Shown: positions 50,782 through 61,508, counted from the first letter of the stretch. The stretch: 64,000 nucleotides of DNA from Acidimicrobiales bacterium (GCA_041394245.1 JAWKIR010000003.1:1-64000); one strand, 5' to 3'. Notes: a model not told the origin generated them from the letters alone. Numbers and translations are program-made.

Positions 50782-51603
50782 ATGGCGGAGATGATCGAGT
50801 CGTCCGATGGCGTCGTCGTCGCGCTCCACGACCTCGGCGGGGCGGGGCCTCCACTGCTCTTCCTCCACGCGACCGGCTTCCACGGACGCTGCTATTCGCA
50901 GATCGCGGCACGACTGCACGATCGCTTCCACGTCTGGGCGCCCGACCTCCGTGGGCACGGCGACAGCATCACGCCCGACATGGCGTTGCCCTGGCGGGGC
51001 ATGGTCGACGACGCCCTGGCGGTCATCGACCATCTCGGGCCCGCGGAACCGATCGCCGCGTGCGGGCACTCCATGGGTGGGGCGATCGTGTTGTCCACCG
51101 AGCTGCGTCGCCCGGGAACGATCGCCGCGGCATGGCTGTTCGAGCCCATCGTCTTCCCGACGTCACTGCGGTCCGACACCGCGGAGAATCCACTGGCAGC
51201 CGGCGCCCGACGCCGCCGTCACGACTTCGGCTCGTACGACGAGGTGATCGAGCGCTACACGGGCAAGGGACCCTTCGCGGCGGTCGACCCGGCGACGCTG
51301 CGCGACTATGTGATGTACGGGTTCCGGGAGACCGACGAGGGGGTGACCCTCAAGACCACCGGAGAGAACGAGGCCCGCACCTTCGAAGGGGCCGCCCACG
51401 ATCTGTTCGACCATCTCGGCGAGGTGTCGATTCCGGTGACGGTGGTCGGCTCGGGCGACGGCGCTCCCCCGGCGACGGTCGCCCCGCTCCTGGTCGACGC
51501 GTTGCCCGCCGGCACCTTCACGCCGTGGCCCGACCGCACCCACTTCGGCCCGTTCGAGGATCCCGATCGGGCCGCCGCCGAGATCCTCCTGGCCATCGGC
51601 TGA
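50782..51603 (+). CDS. Alpha/beta hydrolase
   Basis: This 273-aa protein has LLFLHATGFHGRCYSQIAA, PDLRGHGDSITPD, nucleophile elbow ACGHSMGGAIVL and catalytic His in PDRTHFGPFEDP. It is related to lactonase/haloperoxidase-type hydrolases. It follows the CMD gene by 8 nt, so the two may be co-transcribed. The exact substrate is unknown. Confidence 0.87.
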   Translation: MAEMIESSDGVVVALHDLGGAGPPLLFLHATGFHGRCYSQIAARLHDRFHVWAPDLRGHGDSITPDMALPWRGMVDDALAVIDHLGPAEPIAACGHSMGGAIVLSTELRRPGTIAAAWLFEPIVFPTSLRSDTAENPLAAGARRRRHDFGSYDEVIERYTGKGPFAAVDPATLRDYVMYGFRETDEGVTLKTTGENEARTFEGAAHDLFDHLGEVSIPVTVVGSGDGAPPATVAPLLVDALPAGTFTPWPDRTHFGPFEDPDRAAAEILLAIG

Positions 51604-51629
51604 CCCCGCTCCGCCAGGTCGCACACCGA

Positions 51630-51635
51630 TAGCTT
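51630..51635 (+). promoter_or_regulatory. -10 element of thioesterase-like gene
   Basis: TAGCTT ends 6 nt before the ATG at 51642. Leaderless spacing; no ribosome site. Confidence 0.5.
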
Positions 51636-51641
51636 TGCGGG

Positions 51642-52469
51642 ATGGACGCCCGCGAGTGGCTCGGTCTCGAGTCGACCCACAACCCGATGCGATGGATCCT
51701 GCCCATCATTCCGAAGATCAGCGTCGGGTCGCGGTTCCTCTTCGGGGGCGCTGCACTCGGTGCGGCCATCGCCGCGCTGGAGGGTTCGACCCGACGCCCC
51801 GTGGTGTGGGCAACCGCCCAGTACCTGTCGTTCGCACCGGTCGGCTCGGTCATGGACCTCGATGTCCACGTGTCGGTGAGCAGTCGCTTCACGTCGCAGG
51901 CCCGGGTGATCGGCCATGTCGGCGACAACGAGGTCGTCGCCGTGACCGCCGCCCTGGGGCGCCGCGAACTCGACGTGGAACGAGAGTTCCCGGTGATGCC
52001 GACCGTGCTCCCACCGTCGGAGTGCCACCCGCGTGACCACCACTACCAGGAGGAGAGCCTCGGTCAGTACATGGACCAACTCCTCGCGAAGGCACCGGCC
52101 GGACACCGACACGGTGGACCGACCGGACACGGGCCCGGCCACGTCTGCATGTGGGCGAAGCCCCCGGAGGCCTTCGAACCCTCCGCCACGACGCTCGCCG
52201 TGCTCGGCGACTGGGTCCCGATGGGCATCGCCATCACCTCGGGCGAAGCACTGTCGAGCAACAGCCTCGACAACACCCTTCGCGTGCTCGACGTGCATCC
52301 GACCGAGTGGTACCTGCTCGAGATCGAGGCGGCCGGCATCCGCCACGGATTCGGCCACGGACAGATCCGCATCTGGGGCGACGACGGCCGACTCCAGGCG
52401 ATCGCGAGCCAGTCGGTGGTGACCCGACGTCGCAAGGAACCGATCGCTCACGACAGAAGGCCCACATGA
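51642..52469 (+). CDS. Acyl-CoA thioesterase-like protein (double hot-dog)
   Basis: This 275-aa protein has FLFGGAALGAAIAALEGSTRR, WATAQYLSFAPVGSVMDLDV and FTSQARVIGH-type strands in the first hot-dog. The second ends with YLLEIEAAGIRHGFGHGQIRIW. The layout is that of acyl-CoA thioesterase II-like proteins in actinobacteria. A His/Gly-rich insert (HRHGGPTGHGPGHV) in the middle is unusual. The gene overlaps the following monooxygenase by ATGA. Confidence 0.75.
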   Translation: MDAREWLGLESTHNPMRWILPIIPKISVGSRFLFGGAALGAAIAALEGSTRRPVVWATAQYLSFAPVGSVMDLDVHVSVSSRFTSQARVIGHVGDNEVVAVTAALGRRELDVEREFPVMPTVLPPSECHPRDHHYQEESLGQYMDQLLAKAPAGHRHGGPTGHGPGHVCMWAKPPEAFEPSATTLAVLGDWVPMGIAITSGEALSSNSLDNTLRVLDVHPTEWYLLEIEAAGIRHGFGHGQIRIWGDDGRLQAIASQSVVTRRRKEPIAHDRRPT

Positions 52470-53925
52470 CCCGAAACCCCCGGATCGTCGTCATCGGCGC
52501 CGGCATCGCCGGGATCGGCACGGCGATCAAGCTGCGCGAAGCCGGATTCGACAACTTCGAGATCGTGGAGAAGTCGCACGACTTCGGCGGGACGTGGCTC
52601 GACAACTCGTACCCCGGCGCTGCGTGCGACGTGCCCGCACACCTCTACACCCTGTCGTTCGAACCCAACCCCGACTGGACCGAGACATTCGCCGGTCAGC
52701 CGGAGATCCTCGCCCACATCCAGGCCACGGCCGCCAAGCATCGACTCCACGAGGTCACCCGCTTCGGCACGGAAATCGCTGCGGCCGTGTGGGACCACGA
52801 CGCGACCGAGTGGGTCCTCACGACGACGAACGGCGACGAGATCCGGGCCGCGATCGTGATCTCCGGGCTGGGCCAACTCAACCGACCGTCGATTCCTCCG
52901 ATCCCTGGTCTGGATTCCTTCGAGGGAACCACGTTCCACTCGGCCCGCTGGAACCACGACCACGACCTGGCCGGTCGCCGCGTCGCAGTGATCGGTACCG
53001 GCGCGTCCGCCGTGCAGTTCGTCCCCGAGATCGCCGGCACGGTCGGTCATCTCGACCTCTTCCAGCGATCCGCCAACTGGGTGATGCCCCGCGAGAATCC
53101 GGCGATCGGCGAGGCGAAGCGTCGACGCTTCCGGCGAATCCCGGGCCTGCGCCGCCTGCATCGCCTCCGGATCTACCTGACGTTCGAACTGATCGTGAAC
53201 CAGGTCTTCAACACCGGCTCACTGGCCAACAAGAAGGCCACCGAGGGCGCGATGAAGTACCTCGAGTCGGTGGTGCCCGACGACGACCTGCGCGCCGTGC
53301 TCACCCCCGACTACCCGATCGGCTGCACCCGGATCCTGGCCCACAGCGACTGGTATCCGTCGCTGCAACGCGACAACGTCGATGTCGTGGGCACGGGCAT
53401 CCGCGAGATCGTCGCCGACGGCATCGTCACCGACGACGGTGTCCACCACCGGGTCGACACGATCATCTTCGGCACCGGTTTCGACACCAACAACTTCCTC
53501 GCGCCGATCGACTTCATCGGGCGCGACGGTGTCTCGATCCGACGCCGGTGGGCCAAGGGTGCCGAGGCCTACCTCGGTATCACGGTGGCCGATTTCCCGA
53601 ATCTGTTCATGCTCTACGGACCCAACACGAACCTGGGCCACAACTCGATCATCTTCATGATCGAGCAACAGATCCACCACACGATCGGGTTGCTCGAGGA
53701 GATGCGCGACCGAGACATCGCCGCCATCGACCTCCACCGCCACGAACAGGACCGCTTCAATCGTCGGATCCAGCAACGGATGGGCAAGCGGGTCTGGGTC
53801 ACGTCCTGCAGCAGCTGGTACAAGAACGAGTCCGGCAAGGTCGTCAACAACTGGCCGGGCTCCACCGTCGACTACTGGTGGAAGTGCCGTCGGACCGACC
53901 TGGACCGCTACGAGTTGATCGGCTC

Positions 53926-53929
<4 letters not shown>
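52466..53929 (+). CDS. Flavin-containing Baeyer-Villiger-type monooxygenase
   Basis: This 487-aa class B flavin monooxygenase has an N-terminal FAD motif (VVIGAGIAGIGTAIKL), the BVMO fingerprint FEGTTFHSARWNHD, an NADPH motif (VAVIGTGASAVQFVPE) and C-terminal LFMLYGPNTNLGHNS. It inserts oxygen into ketones or oxidises heteroatoms with NADPH and O2. It overlaps the thioesterase-like gene by ATGA. The stop overlaps the stop of the convergent SDR (CTAG). The specific ketone is not predictable. Confidence 0.9.
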
Positions 53930-54729
<800 letters not shown>

Positions 54730-54735
54730 GCCGCG

Positions 54736-54742
54736 TACCCTA
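54736..54742. promoter_or_regulatory. Overlapping divergent -10 elements
   Basis: The 7-bp sequence TACCCTA reads TACCCT on the plus strand (54736-54741, 7 nt before GTG 54749) and TAGGGT on the minus strand (54742-54737, 7 nt before ATG 54729). One base-symmetric element may serve as -10 for both leaderless genes. Confidence 0.6.
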
Positions 54743-54748
54743 TGCGCC

Positions 54749-56233
54749 GTGAGCATCGACCCTCGAACCCCTGTCATCATCGGTGTCGCCCAGACCTCGC
54801 ATCGCCCCGCCGCCGAGGAGCGCCCGGGTGATGCCCCCGACCCGATCGATCTGATGGCGGCGGCGGTCCGTGACGCGAGCGCCGACAGCGGCACCGACCC
54901 CGATGCGCTGCTCGCGCAGATCGACACGATCGCCGTGATCGGCGGGCTCTGGCGCTACAAGAACCCGGGCGCCCAGGTCGCCGACGAACTCGGGCTGACC
55001 CAACCCGTCCACTCCATCCTGACCACCTTCGGCGGCAACCTCCCGATCTCCTCGACCCACGCCATCGCCCGACGGATCCAGGACGGCGACGTCGACCTCG
55101 CCGTCCTCACCGGCGGCGAGTGCAACCTCACGCGGCGGGCCCTGGCGAAACGGGGCGAGGAGCCACCGCGACGCGACGACATCCGGCCCGACGAGGTCGA
55201 GACCTGGGGCCCGCCGCTCGACATGGGCGACCGCGTGTCCATGGGCCGCGGCGGTGACACTCCGCGCAACAGCTACGCGATCCTCGACAGTGCGATCCGG
55301 GCCCATCGCGGCGAGACGCTCGACGAGGCCCGAGACCGTGCCGCTCGGACGTGGGCCGGCTACGCCGCCGTCGCCGCCGACAACCCGCACGCGGCCGACC
55401 GCTCGAACCCGACCGACGCCGAGATCCGCGAACCGTCGGCGCGGAACCGCATGGTGAGCTGGCCCTACACGAAGGCGATGTGCGCCAACAACACCGTCGA
55501 TCACGCGGCCGCGATCATCATCTGCAGCTCCGCACGCGCCGATGCACTCGGTGTTCCCGAGGCACAGCGCGTGTACCCGGCGCTGTGCGTCAACTCCGAG
55601 GACACCCCGACGATGCTCGATCGGGAGGAGATCCATGTCGCACCGGGGCTGCGCGCCGCGGCGTCGACCCTGGTCGACGCCCTCGGGTCGGTCGACGCCA
55701 TCGACCACATCGAGCTGTACTCCTGCTTTCCCTCGATCGTCGCACTCACGGCCGAGGAACTGGGCATCGATCCCGGGCGGCGCCTCACCGTCACCGGCGG
55801 ACTTGCCTTCGCAGGAGCACCGCTGAACTTCGCGGCCGGTCAGGCTCTCGTCGGCATGGTGGCGACATTGCGGGCGGACCCCGGCTCGATCGGCGTGGTC
55901 CAGGGCAACGGCGGCCACGCGACCAAGCATTCCATCGGCGTCTACTCCACGACCCCGCCGGCCGCACCCCACCAGGTGCACGACCTGGGTCTGCGAGGTC
56001 CCGGCCGGCCGATCGCCGACCCCGAACGCGAGGGCGACGCCACCGTGCGAGGCGTGACCGTCGAGTACGGCCACGACGGTCCGGAGCGGGCGATCGCCGT
56101 GGTCGAGTTCGACGACGGTTCGCGATCGTGGGGCGTCTCCGACGACCCCGACTTCATGCAGCTGATCACCGAGGAGGAGACGGTGGGCCGCCGGGTGCGC
56201 ATGGCGGCCGGGAACATGGCGCTTCTCAGCTGA
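54749..56233 (+). CDS. Thiolase-like protein (acetyl-CoA acetyltransferase family)
   Basis: This 494-aa thiolase-fold protein has VIIGVAQTSHRPA, DLAVLTGGECN, MVSWPYTKAMCANNTVDHAAAIIICS, ELYSCFPSIVAL and the C-terminal GNGGHATKHSIGVYST. The usual catalytic Cys of the N-terminal half (normally in a CxSG turn) is replaced by FGGNLPIS; Cys of SCFPS and His of GGHATKHS remain. A classical Claisen thiolase mechanism is thus doubtful. Such GGN-type proteins are common in mycobacterial sterol loci. GTG 54749 is preferred to ATG 54728 by -10 spacing. Confidence 0.78.
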   Translation: MSIDPRTPVIIGVAQTSHRPAAEERPGDAPDPIDLMAAAVRDASADSGTDPDALLAQIDTIAVIGGLWRYKNPGAQVADELGLTQPVHSILTTFGGNLPISSTHAIARRIQDGDVDLAVLTGGECNLTRRALAKRGEEPPRRDDIRPDEVETWGPPLDMGDRVSMGRGGDTPRNSYAILDSAIRAHRGETLDEARDRAARTWAGYAAVAADNPHAADRSNPTDAEIREPSARNRMVSWPYTKAMCANNTVDHAAAIIICSSARADALGVPEAQRVYPALCVNSEDTPTMLDREEIHVAPGLRAAASTLVDALGSVDAIDHIELYSCFPSIVALTAEELGIDPGRRLTVTGGLAFAGAPLNFAAGQALVGMVATLRADPGSIGVVQGNGGHATKHSIGVYSTTPPAAPHQVHDLGLRGPGRPIADPEREGDATVRGVTVEYGHDGPERAIAVVEFDDGSRSWGVSDDPDFMQLITEEETVGRRVRMAAGNMALLS

Positions 56234-59200
56234 CCGACTGGGCGAGCCGGGCCCGGAACGCGTCGGCCGAAGCCGGGCGACCGAAGTAGAACCCCTGGGC
56301 CCGATGGCATCCGAGCTCGATCAGGATCGCGGCCTGCGCGGCCGTCTCCACCCCCTCGGCGACCACATCGAGTCCCAGCGCGTCGGCCAGCGACACGATC
56401 GACCGGACGAAGGCGACATCGGATGCGTCGTCGCCGAGATCGCTCACGAACGCCCGATCGATCTTCAGCGCATCGACGGGGAACCGCTTGAGGTAGGCGA
56501 GCGAACTGAAGCCGGTGCCGAAGTCGTCGACCGCGAGGTGGACGCCGAGTTCCTTGAGCCGCCCGAGGATCTCTTCCGAACGGTGGACGTCGTTCATGAC
56601 CGCCGACTCGGTGATCTCCAGACAGAGTCGTGACGGAGCGAGGCCCGAATCGCCGAGCACTCGCCGAACGAGCGCCACCGTCTCCTCGCGCTGGAGTTGG
56701 GCCGCCGCGAGGTTCACGCGGATCACCGGGGCGTCATCCCCGCCGGGCCAGGTGGCGGCTTCGGCACACGCCGCCACGAGGACACGCTCGCCGATCTCGA
56801 CCACCAACCCGGTCTCCTCGGCCACCTCGATGAACTCGCCGGCCGACAGCAGGCCGCGGGTGGGGTGTTCCCAACGGACCAGCGCCTCCGCGCCCAGCAC
56901 CGTGCCGTCGTGAAGGTCGAACTCCGGCTGGTAGTGCACGAGCAGCTCGTCGCTGCGCAGCGCCCCGCGCAGCCCGGCCTCGGTCTCCATCCGCGCCTGC
57001 ACGGCTTCCCGGAGTTCTTCGTCGAAGGCCTCCGAGCGGGCCCGGCCCTGCGACTTCGCCCGGTACATGGCCGTGTCGGCGCGGCGAATGAGGTCGTCGA
57101 CCGCGGTCTGGTCGTCGGCCACGGCGATACCGATACTGGCCGTCGGGTAGACCTTCTGACTCCCCAGGGCCACCGGCTCGCCGATCAGGCGCATCAGCCG
57201 CTCGGCGACGAATTCGGCCTCGGCCACGTCCACCGGCCCGGGTAGGACCACGGCGAATTCGTCACCGCCGAGGCGGGCCACGAGGTCCCCCGGCCGCACG
57301 GCCAGACGCAAGCGGTCGGCGACCACGACGAGGAGTTCGTCGCCCCGGTCGTGGCCCAGCGAGTCGTTGATGTTCTTGAAGCGGTCGAGGTCGAGCAGGA
57401 GTACCGCCACCGACCCGGATCCGTCGGCGACCCGGTGGATCTCGTCGAGCAGTCGGCGGCGGTTCGCGAGCCCGGTCAGCTCGTCGTGCGATGCCTGGAA
57501 CCGCAGCAGCTGCTCGGCCCGGCGACGCTCCGTCACGTCCTCGATGTGGATCAGCCAGAAGTGCTCTCCGCTCTCGCCCTCGATCACCGATCCGCGCATC
57601 TGGCCCCAGACTCGGGTGTCACCGGGTCCACGGAACGCCGCCTCCGAGGTCAGCTGACCGTTGGCCTCCTCGGCCCACGCAACGGTCTCGTACTGGTCGT
57701 CGTAGACGTGTTGCGGGGACGTGCCGACCAACGCTTCGGCCGACTCCGCTCCCACGAAATCGACGAATGCCTGGTTGCACGTGATCAGTTTGAGTTCCTC
57801 GTCGCGCAAGACGACGCCGATCGGCGCACCCAGGAACGCCGCCTGGGCATAGCGCTGGGCCGCCGTCCTGGCGCCAACTTCCTGGATCATCCGGCTGAGC
57901 GACTCCAGGAGATCGATCGTGTCCTCTGACCATTCCGACGTACTCGAGGCCGCGAGCATGATGTGCTCGACCGATGATCCGTCCCCTCGAGGGATCGCGA
58001 GACGGGTCCGGCCCCAGTCGTCGTCGACGTCGACGACCCGCTGGGCGACCGTGCCCGACGTTCGCGCCGCATCGAGCAGGGAACCGGGCTTCCAGGGTCG
58101 TTCGGCCGGAAGCTCGTCGGGATGGGTGTCGTCGTGAACCCAGACAGCCGACCGCAGGTAACGCTCGTGGCGCGACTCGACGGTCCAGTCGACAAGGAGA
58201 TCGATGCCGCAGAACTCGGCCACTGCTCCCATCACCCGGGCGAGCACGTCGCGGAAGTCGTCGGGCGTCGCCTCGGCCAGTTCCGCTGCGCACTTGCTGA
58301 GCAGGCGCTGCGCCGCCAGGCGCTGTTGGGCGACCCGTTCCTCGACCAGTCGGGCCCGGAACTGTCCGAGCATCACGGCGAAGGAGCGGATCACCTCGAC
58401 GGCGTGGTCGGCGATCGCCCGACTGGCGGCGACGGTGACGAGCGAGTCGATTCGACCGCCGATCGTGACGGGGAACACCGCGATCCGCACACCGTGGCCC
58501 CACTGTTCGTCGACGAACGCGGACCACTCGGGTTCGGTCTGCACCGCCTCGATCTCGCTCAGCTGGTCGACCTGCAATTCGCCGGTGAACTGCAGCTCCT
58601 GGCCAGGTATCGGGCGCGGACGGTCCGGCACCGACCACGAAGACTCGACGATGCTTCGGCCGGACCGCACCCCGCGAAGGCAAACCCCCTCGAGCTCCAG
58701 CTCGACCCCGAGTCGGGCCAGTGCCCGAGCGGCGGCGGCATCGGAACTGTCGAGCGACGCCCCGAGGAACGTCTCCGCGATGTCGGACAGCACGTCGTCG
58801 AGGTGGAGCCGCCGGGTGATCTCCTCCTCGGCCCGAAGCCGCACCTGGAGCTGACCCACGAGATCGGCCGTGGCGTTGGCGAGCTCCCGGGCGGCTTCAA
58901 GATGCGGAACCTCGCCGGTCGACCAGATGAAGGTCAATGCCGCCGGCGGCAGCCCGGTGCCCCGAATCGGTGCGACCACCGTCGTCCACTTGCCGTCCAC
59001 ACTGTCCCGCAGCGGCGGCGCGTCCGCGCGCTGCGAGTCGAGCACGCTCACCCGGATCTCCGGGGCCATGAGCTCGTCGATCAAGGGCATCGAGTTCCGG
59101 TTGAGCGTGGTGCCCACGTCGATCGGGAACGACTCCGGTTCGGACCACGAGTGGGTGATGGAGATCGTCTCCCGATCGGCCTCGACGCGGGCGATGAGTG

Positions 59201-60389
59201 CGAGATCGGCGCCGAGGTGGGCCGCCATCCGCTCGAGCGTCTCGCCGATCGCGGCGTCGGCGGTGGCCGTATTGGCCTCGAGGAACAACTTGCCGGCGCC
59301 AACGAGCGCGCGTTGGGCGACGAGCAGCTCCGACGAGGCCCGCTCCGCGGCGACACGACCCCGCGTCTGGGCGATGAGCGACACGAGCGTGGACAGCGCG
59401 TCGAACTCGGTCGGGTTCCAGTCGCCGTCACCGATGCGGCTCACTGCGAGCAATGAGTCGCCCTGACCGACCGACGCCGGGAGCAGTGCGACGGTTCGGG
59501 GCGTGGTGCGGAGGTCGAGCGAGTCGGTCATCTCGGGCCCGACGAGCGCATCGACGAGTTCGGCGAGGTCGAGGACCCGCGGCTCCGAGATGTACTCGCG
59601 CAGGCTGTAGTCGCCGGCGCCCGGGATGACCGAGATGTCGGGAACCGGGAGACGGCGGAACTCGGGCGGCAGCGGCGTCCTTGCGACCATCGTCGGAATC
59701 TCGATCGTGGTGTCGTCGACCACGTCGATCAGGACGACCGATTCGAGGCCGTAGACGTCCTTCACTTCGCGCAGCGCCTGGTCCACCACCGCCTCGAGCG
59801 AGTCGGGAGACACGCCTTGGAACCGGGCGGCGAGGGCGACCGTCAGGTCGTCGAGACGGAGACGTTCGCGGAGGCGCTCCTCGATCCTGATCCGGCTGTG
59901 GAACTGACGCAGGAGCATCACCACGCCGTGGATCAGCTCGAGATCCCGCTCGTCCCAGCTGTTGGTGGCCGACGCGACCACCAACACCACGCTCTCCTGC
60001 GGACGTTCGTCGATGAGGGCGACCAGTGCGTAGCCCCGCCGCCAGCCGCGTCGGGCGCAGAGTTCCTCGCCGACCACCAGTTCGAGACCCACGACGGCGA
60101 CTCCGCCACCGGCGACGACTGCGTCGCGAACGGCGGGATCGGGTGTCGCCAGGAACCCCTCACCGAGATCCACCCACTCGTCGACCGACCAGGAATGCGT
60201 GGCGTGACCCGACATCGTGGCCGGGTCGATCGACCAGATCCCGATCGACAACGCGTCGAGCACCTCGGCGATGCGGGCGATGGCGTTCTCGATGACGGGC
60301 GCGGCGGTCTGGGCGGTGGCGTCGATGAACGACGCGCCCAGCTCCCACAGGACATCCTGCGAGACCCATGACCGACTGGGTTTCGACAT
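56226..60389 (-). CDS. Multi-GAF/PAS GGDEF-EAL c-di-GMP protein
   Basis: This very large 1387-aa soluble protein has about five GAF-like units in the first roughly 840 residues, separated by coiled-coil segments (RIRIEERLRERLRLDDLTVAL, LRAEEEITRRLHLDDVLSDI). A PAS domain (about 850-960: GAPIGVVLRDEELKLI), a GGDEF domain and an EAL domain follow. GGDEF is intact with RPGD five residues before it. EAL has ALVRWEHP, EITESAVM, VDDFGTGFSSL and LKIDRAFV. Both synthetic and hydrolytic activities look possible. The convergent thiolase-like gene overlaps its 3' end by 8 nt. The many sensor units suggest integration of several signals. Confidence 0.9.
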   Translation of the reverse strand: MSKPSRSWVSQDVLWELGASFIDATAQTAAPVIENAIARIAEVLDALSIGIWSIDPATMSGHATHSWSVDEWVDLGEGFLATPDPAVRDAVVAGGGVAVVGLELVVGEELCARRGWRRGYALVALIDERPQESVVLVVASATNSWDERDLELIHGVVMLLRQFHSRIRIEERLRERLRLDDLTVALAARFQGVSPDSLEAVVDQALREVKDVYGLESVVLIDVVDDTTIEIPTMVARTPLPPEFRRLPVPDISVIPGAGDYSLREYISEPRVLDLAELVDALVGPEMTDSLDLRTTPRTVALLPASVGQGDSLLAVSRIGDGDWNPTEFDALSTLVSLIAQTRGRVAAERASSELLVAQRALVGAGKLFLEANTATADAAIGETLERMAAHLGADLALIARVEADRETISITHSWSEPESFPIDVGTTLNRNSMPLIDELMAPEIRVSVLDSQRADAPPLRDSVDGKWTTVVAPIRGTGLPPAALTFIWSTGEVPHLEAARELANATADLVGQLQVRLRAEEEITRRLHLDDVLSDIAETFLGASLDSSDAAAARALARLGVELELEGVCLRGVRSGRSIVESSWSVPDRPRPIPGQELQFTGELQVDQLSEIEAVQTEPEWSAFVDEQWGHGVRIAVFPVTIGGRIDSLVTVAASRAIADHAVEVIRSFAVMLGQFRARLVEERVAQQRLAAQRLLSKCAAELAEATPDDFRDVLARVMGAVAEFCGIDLLVDWTVESRHERYLRSAVWVHDDTHPDELPAERPWKPGSLLDAARTSGTVAQRVVDVDDDWGRTRLAIPRGDGSSVEHIMLAASSTSEWSEDTIDLLESLSRMIQEVGARTAAQRYAQAAFLGAPIGVVLRDEELKLITCNQAFVDFVGAESAEALVGTSPQHVYDDQYETVAWAEEANGQLTSEAAFRGPGDTRVWGQMRGSVIEGESGEHFWLIHIEDVTERRRAEQLLRFQASHDELTGLANRRRLLDEIHRVADGSGSVAVLLLDLDRFKNINDSLGHDRGDELLVVVADRLRLAVRPGDLVARLGGDEFAVVLPGPVDVAEAEFVAERLMRLIGEPVALGSQKVYPTASIGIAVADDQTAVDDLIRRADTAMYRAKSQGRARSEAFDEELREAVQARMETEAGLRGALRSDELLVHYQPEFDLHDGTVLGAEALVRWEHPTRGLLSAGEFIEVAEETGLVVEIGERVLVAACAEAATWPGGDDAPVIRVNLAAAQLQREETVALVRRVLGDSGLAPSRLCLEITESAVMNDVHRSEEILGRLKELGVHLAVDDFGTGFSSLAYLKRFPVDALKIDRAFVSDLGDDASDVAFVRSIVSLADALGLDVVAEGVETAAQAAILIELGCHRAQGFYFGRPASADAFRARLAQSVS

Positions 60390-60440
60390 CGTTCAGTCAT
60401 CGGCCGAAAAAGCGCCGATCTGAGTCGGCGGTCTCGCCGG

Positions 60441-61478
60441 TCAGCTCCGGGGAACGCCGTGGTACGGACTTCCCGCCTCTTTCCACTCCCCGAAGAGCTC
60501 CATGAAGGCCTCACCGAACGGATCGATGTCCTGGAGCGGCATGGCGGCTCGACGGACCGTGAAATCCATCGGCGCCAGCCGAGCGGCCTCGGCGAACCAG
60601 TGCGCAGCCCGCTCGGTGTCGCCCTCTCGGCGGAGGTGCGCGGCGAGACGGAACGCGAGGCGGGCGTCGACCTCGTCGTCGTCCAGATCGTCGATGTCGG
60701 AATCGGCATCGTCGGGAACGACGCCGTCGCGAACCCACGCCCGGACCTGGTCCATGTGCGCGTCAGGGGTGATGCCGGTGAAGTCGACGAACAGGTCGCT
60801 GCCCACCTCGGCCGAGTTCGGCCGAGCGATCGAACCATCGGCGTCGATCCACACGACCGTGGGCACGTTGCTGATCGCGTAGAGCTCGGCGAGGAGATGG
60901 TCACGATCGAGCAGCACCGGGAAGGTGATGCCCTGCGCCCACTCACGCACGTCGTCGACCGATTCGTCGAGGAAGGCGCCGATGACCGTGAATCCATCGG
61001 CCTGGAGCTCGTCATGAAGTGTCTGCCACCCGGGCAGCTCGTAGCGGCAACCTCACCAACTGGCGAAGGCGATCAGCAGTCGCTTGCGGTCCTTGAACTC
61101 CTCGAGCGAACGAAGCTTGCCGTCGAGATCGGGCAGCGAGAAGCCGGGGGCGACCCGTCCCTTGAGGGCAGCCCGTCGATCGGCGGCCGGCGCACTCACC
61201 GCAACGACCGCGGCCTGCTCGTCGACCATCGAGGCCATACCCAGCACCGAGGCGACGGCGCCGAGATCGATCCGGTCACCGTTGCGCACCGCCGCATCGG
61301 GACGCACCGGGACGCACACGTCGCCGCGGCACAGTCCTTCGGGCTTGAGTTCCCAACCCAACGCCTCTGCGACACCGCCGGCATCGGTGAGGACCCTCCC
61401 GTCGACCACGGCGGCCTCGATCTCGTGCAGCGGAACCGCACCGGTCGCATCCTGGTTGAGTACCTTCACCGTCGGCAT
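60441..61478 (-). CDS. Redoxin/TlpA-like selenoprotein (in-frame UGA as Sec142)
   Basis: This is one 345-residue protein if the single UGA (plus 61053-61055) is read as selenocysteine. The N-terminus has CRGDVCVPV (residues 49-58) and a linker. The redoxin domain begins APGFSLPDLDGKLRSLEEF. The active-site strand is LLIAFASW-U-GCRYELPGW; Cys homologues have ASWCGCR there. The fold continues after the UGA: VIGAFLDES, FPVLLDRDH and NVPTVVWIDADG. A TPR-like tail follows (AHLRREGDTERAAHWFAEA). AAGGGGG lies before ATG 61478. A hairpin with a G-rich loop lies 20 nt after the UGA. Without recoding, the gene would split into a 141-aa fragment and a fragment from GTG 60950. It probably acts as a thiol-disulfide or peroxide reductase. 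Confidence 0.85.
61023..61037 (-). promoter_or_regulatory. Candidate bacterial SECIS element
   Basis: On the minus strand CTGCC-CGGGT-GGCAG forms a 5-bp stem with a 5-nt loop containing GGG, 20 nt after the UGA. GAG/CTT just outside can extend it by three pairs across a 3-nt bulge. The distance and G-rich loop fit bacterial SECIS elements, but the stem is short. Confidence 0.55.
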
Positions 61479-61502
61479 GTCTGCCCCCTTCGTGGACGAA
61501 GA

Positions 61503-61508
61503 TAGCGT
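61503..61508 (+). promoter_or_regulatory. -10 element of enoyl-CoA hydratase gene
   Basis: TAGCGT ends 8 nt before the ATG at 61517. Leaderless spacing, divergent from the selenoprotein gene. Confidence 0.45.

Noticed and set aside
60441..61478. Redoxin treated as a plain pseudogene or two genes
   Set aside because: There is only one stop, exactly at the active-site Cys position, with conserved sequence on both sides and no frame change. Sec decoding explains this better, though it is unproven.
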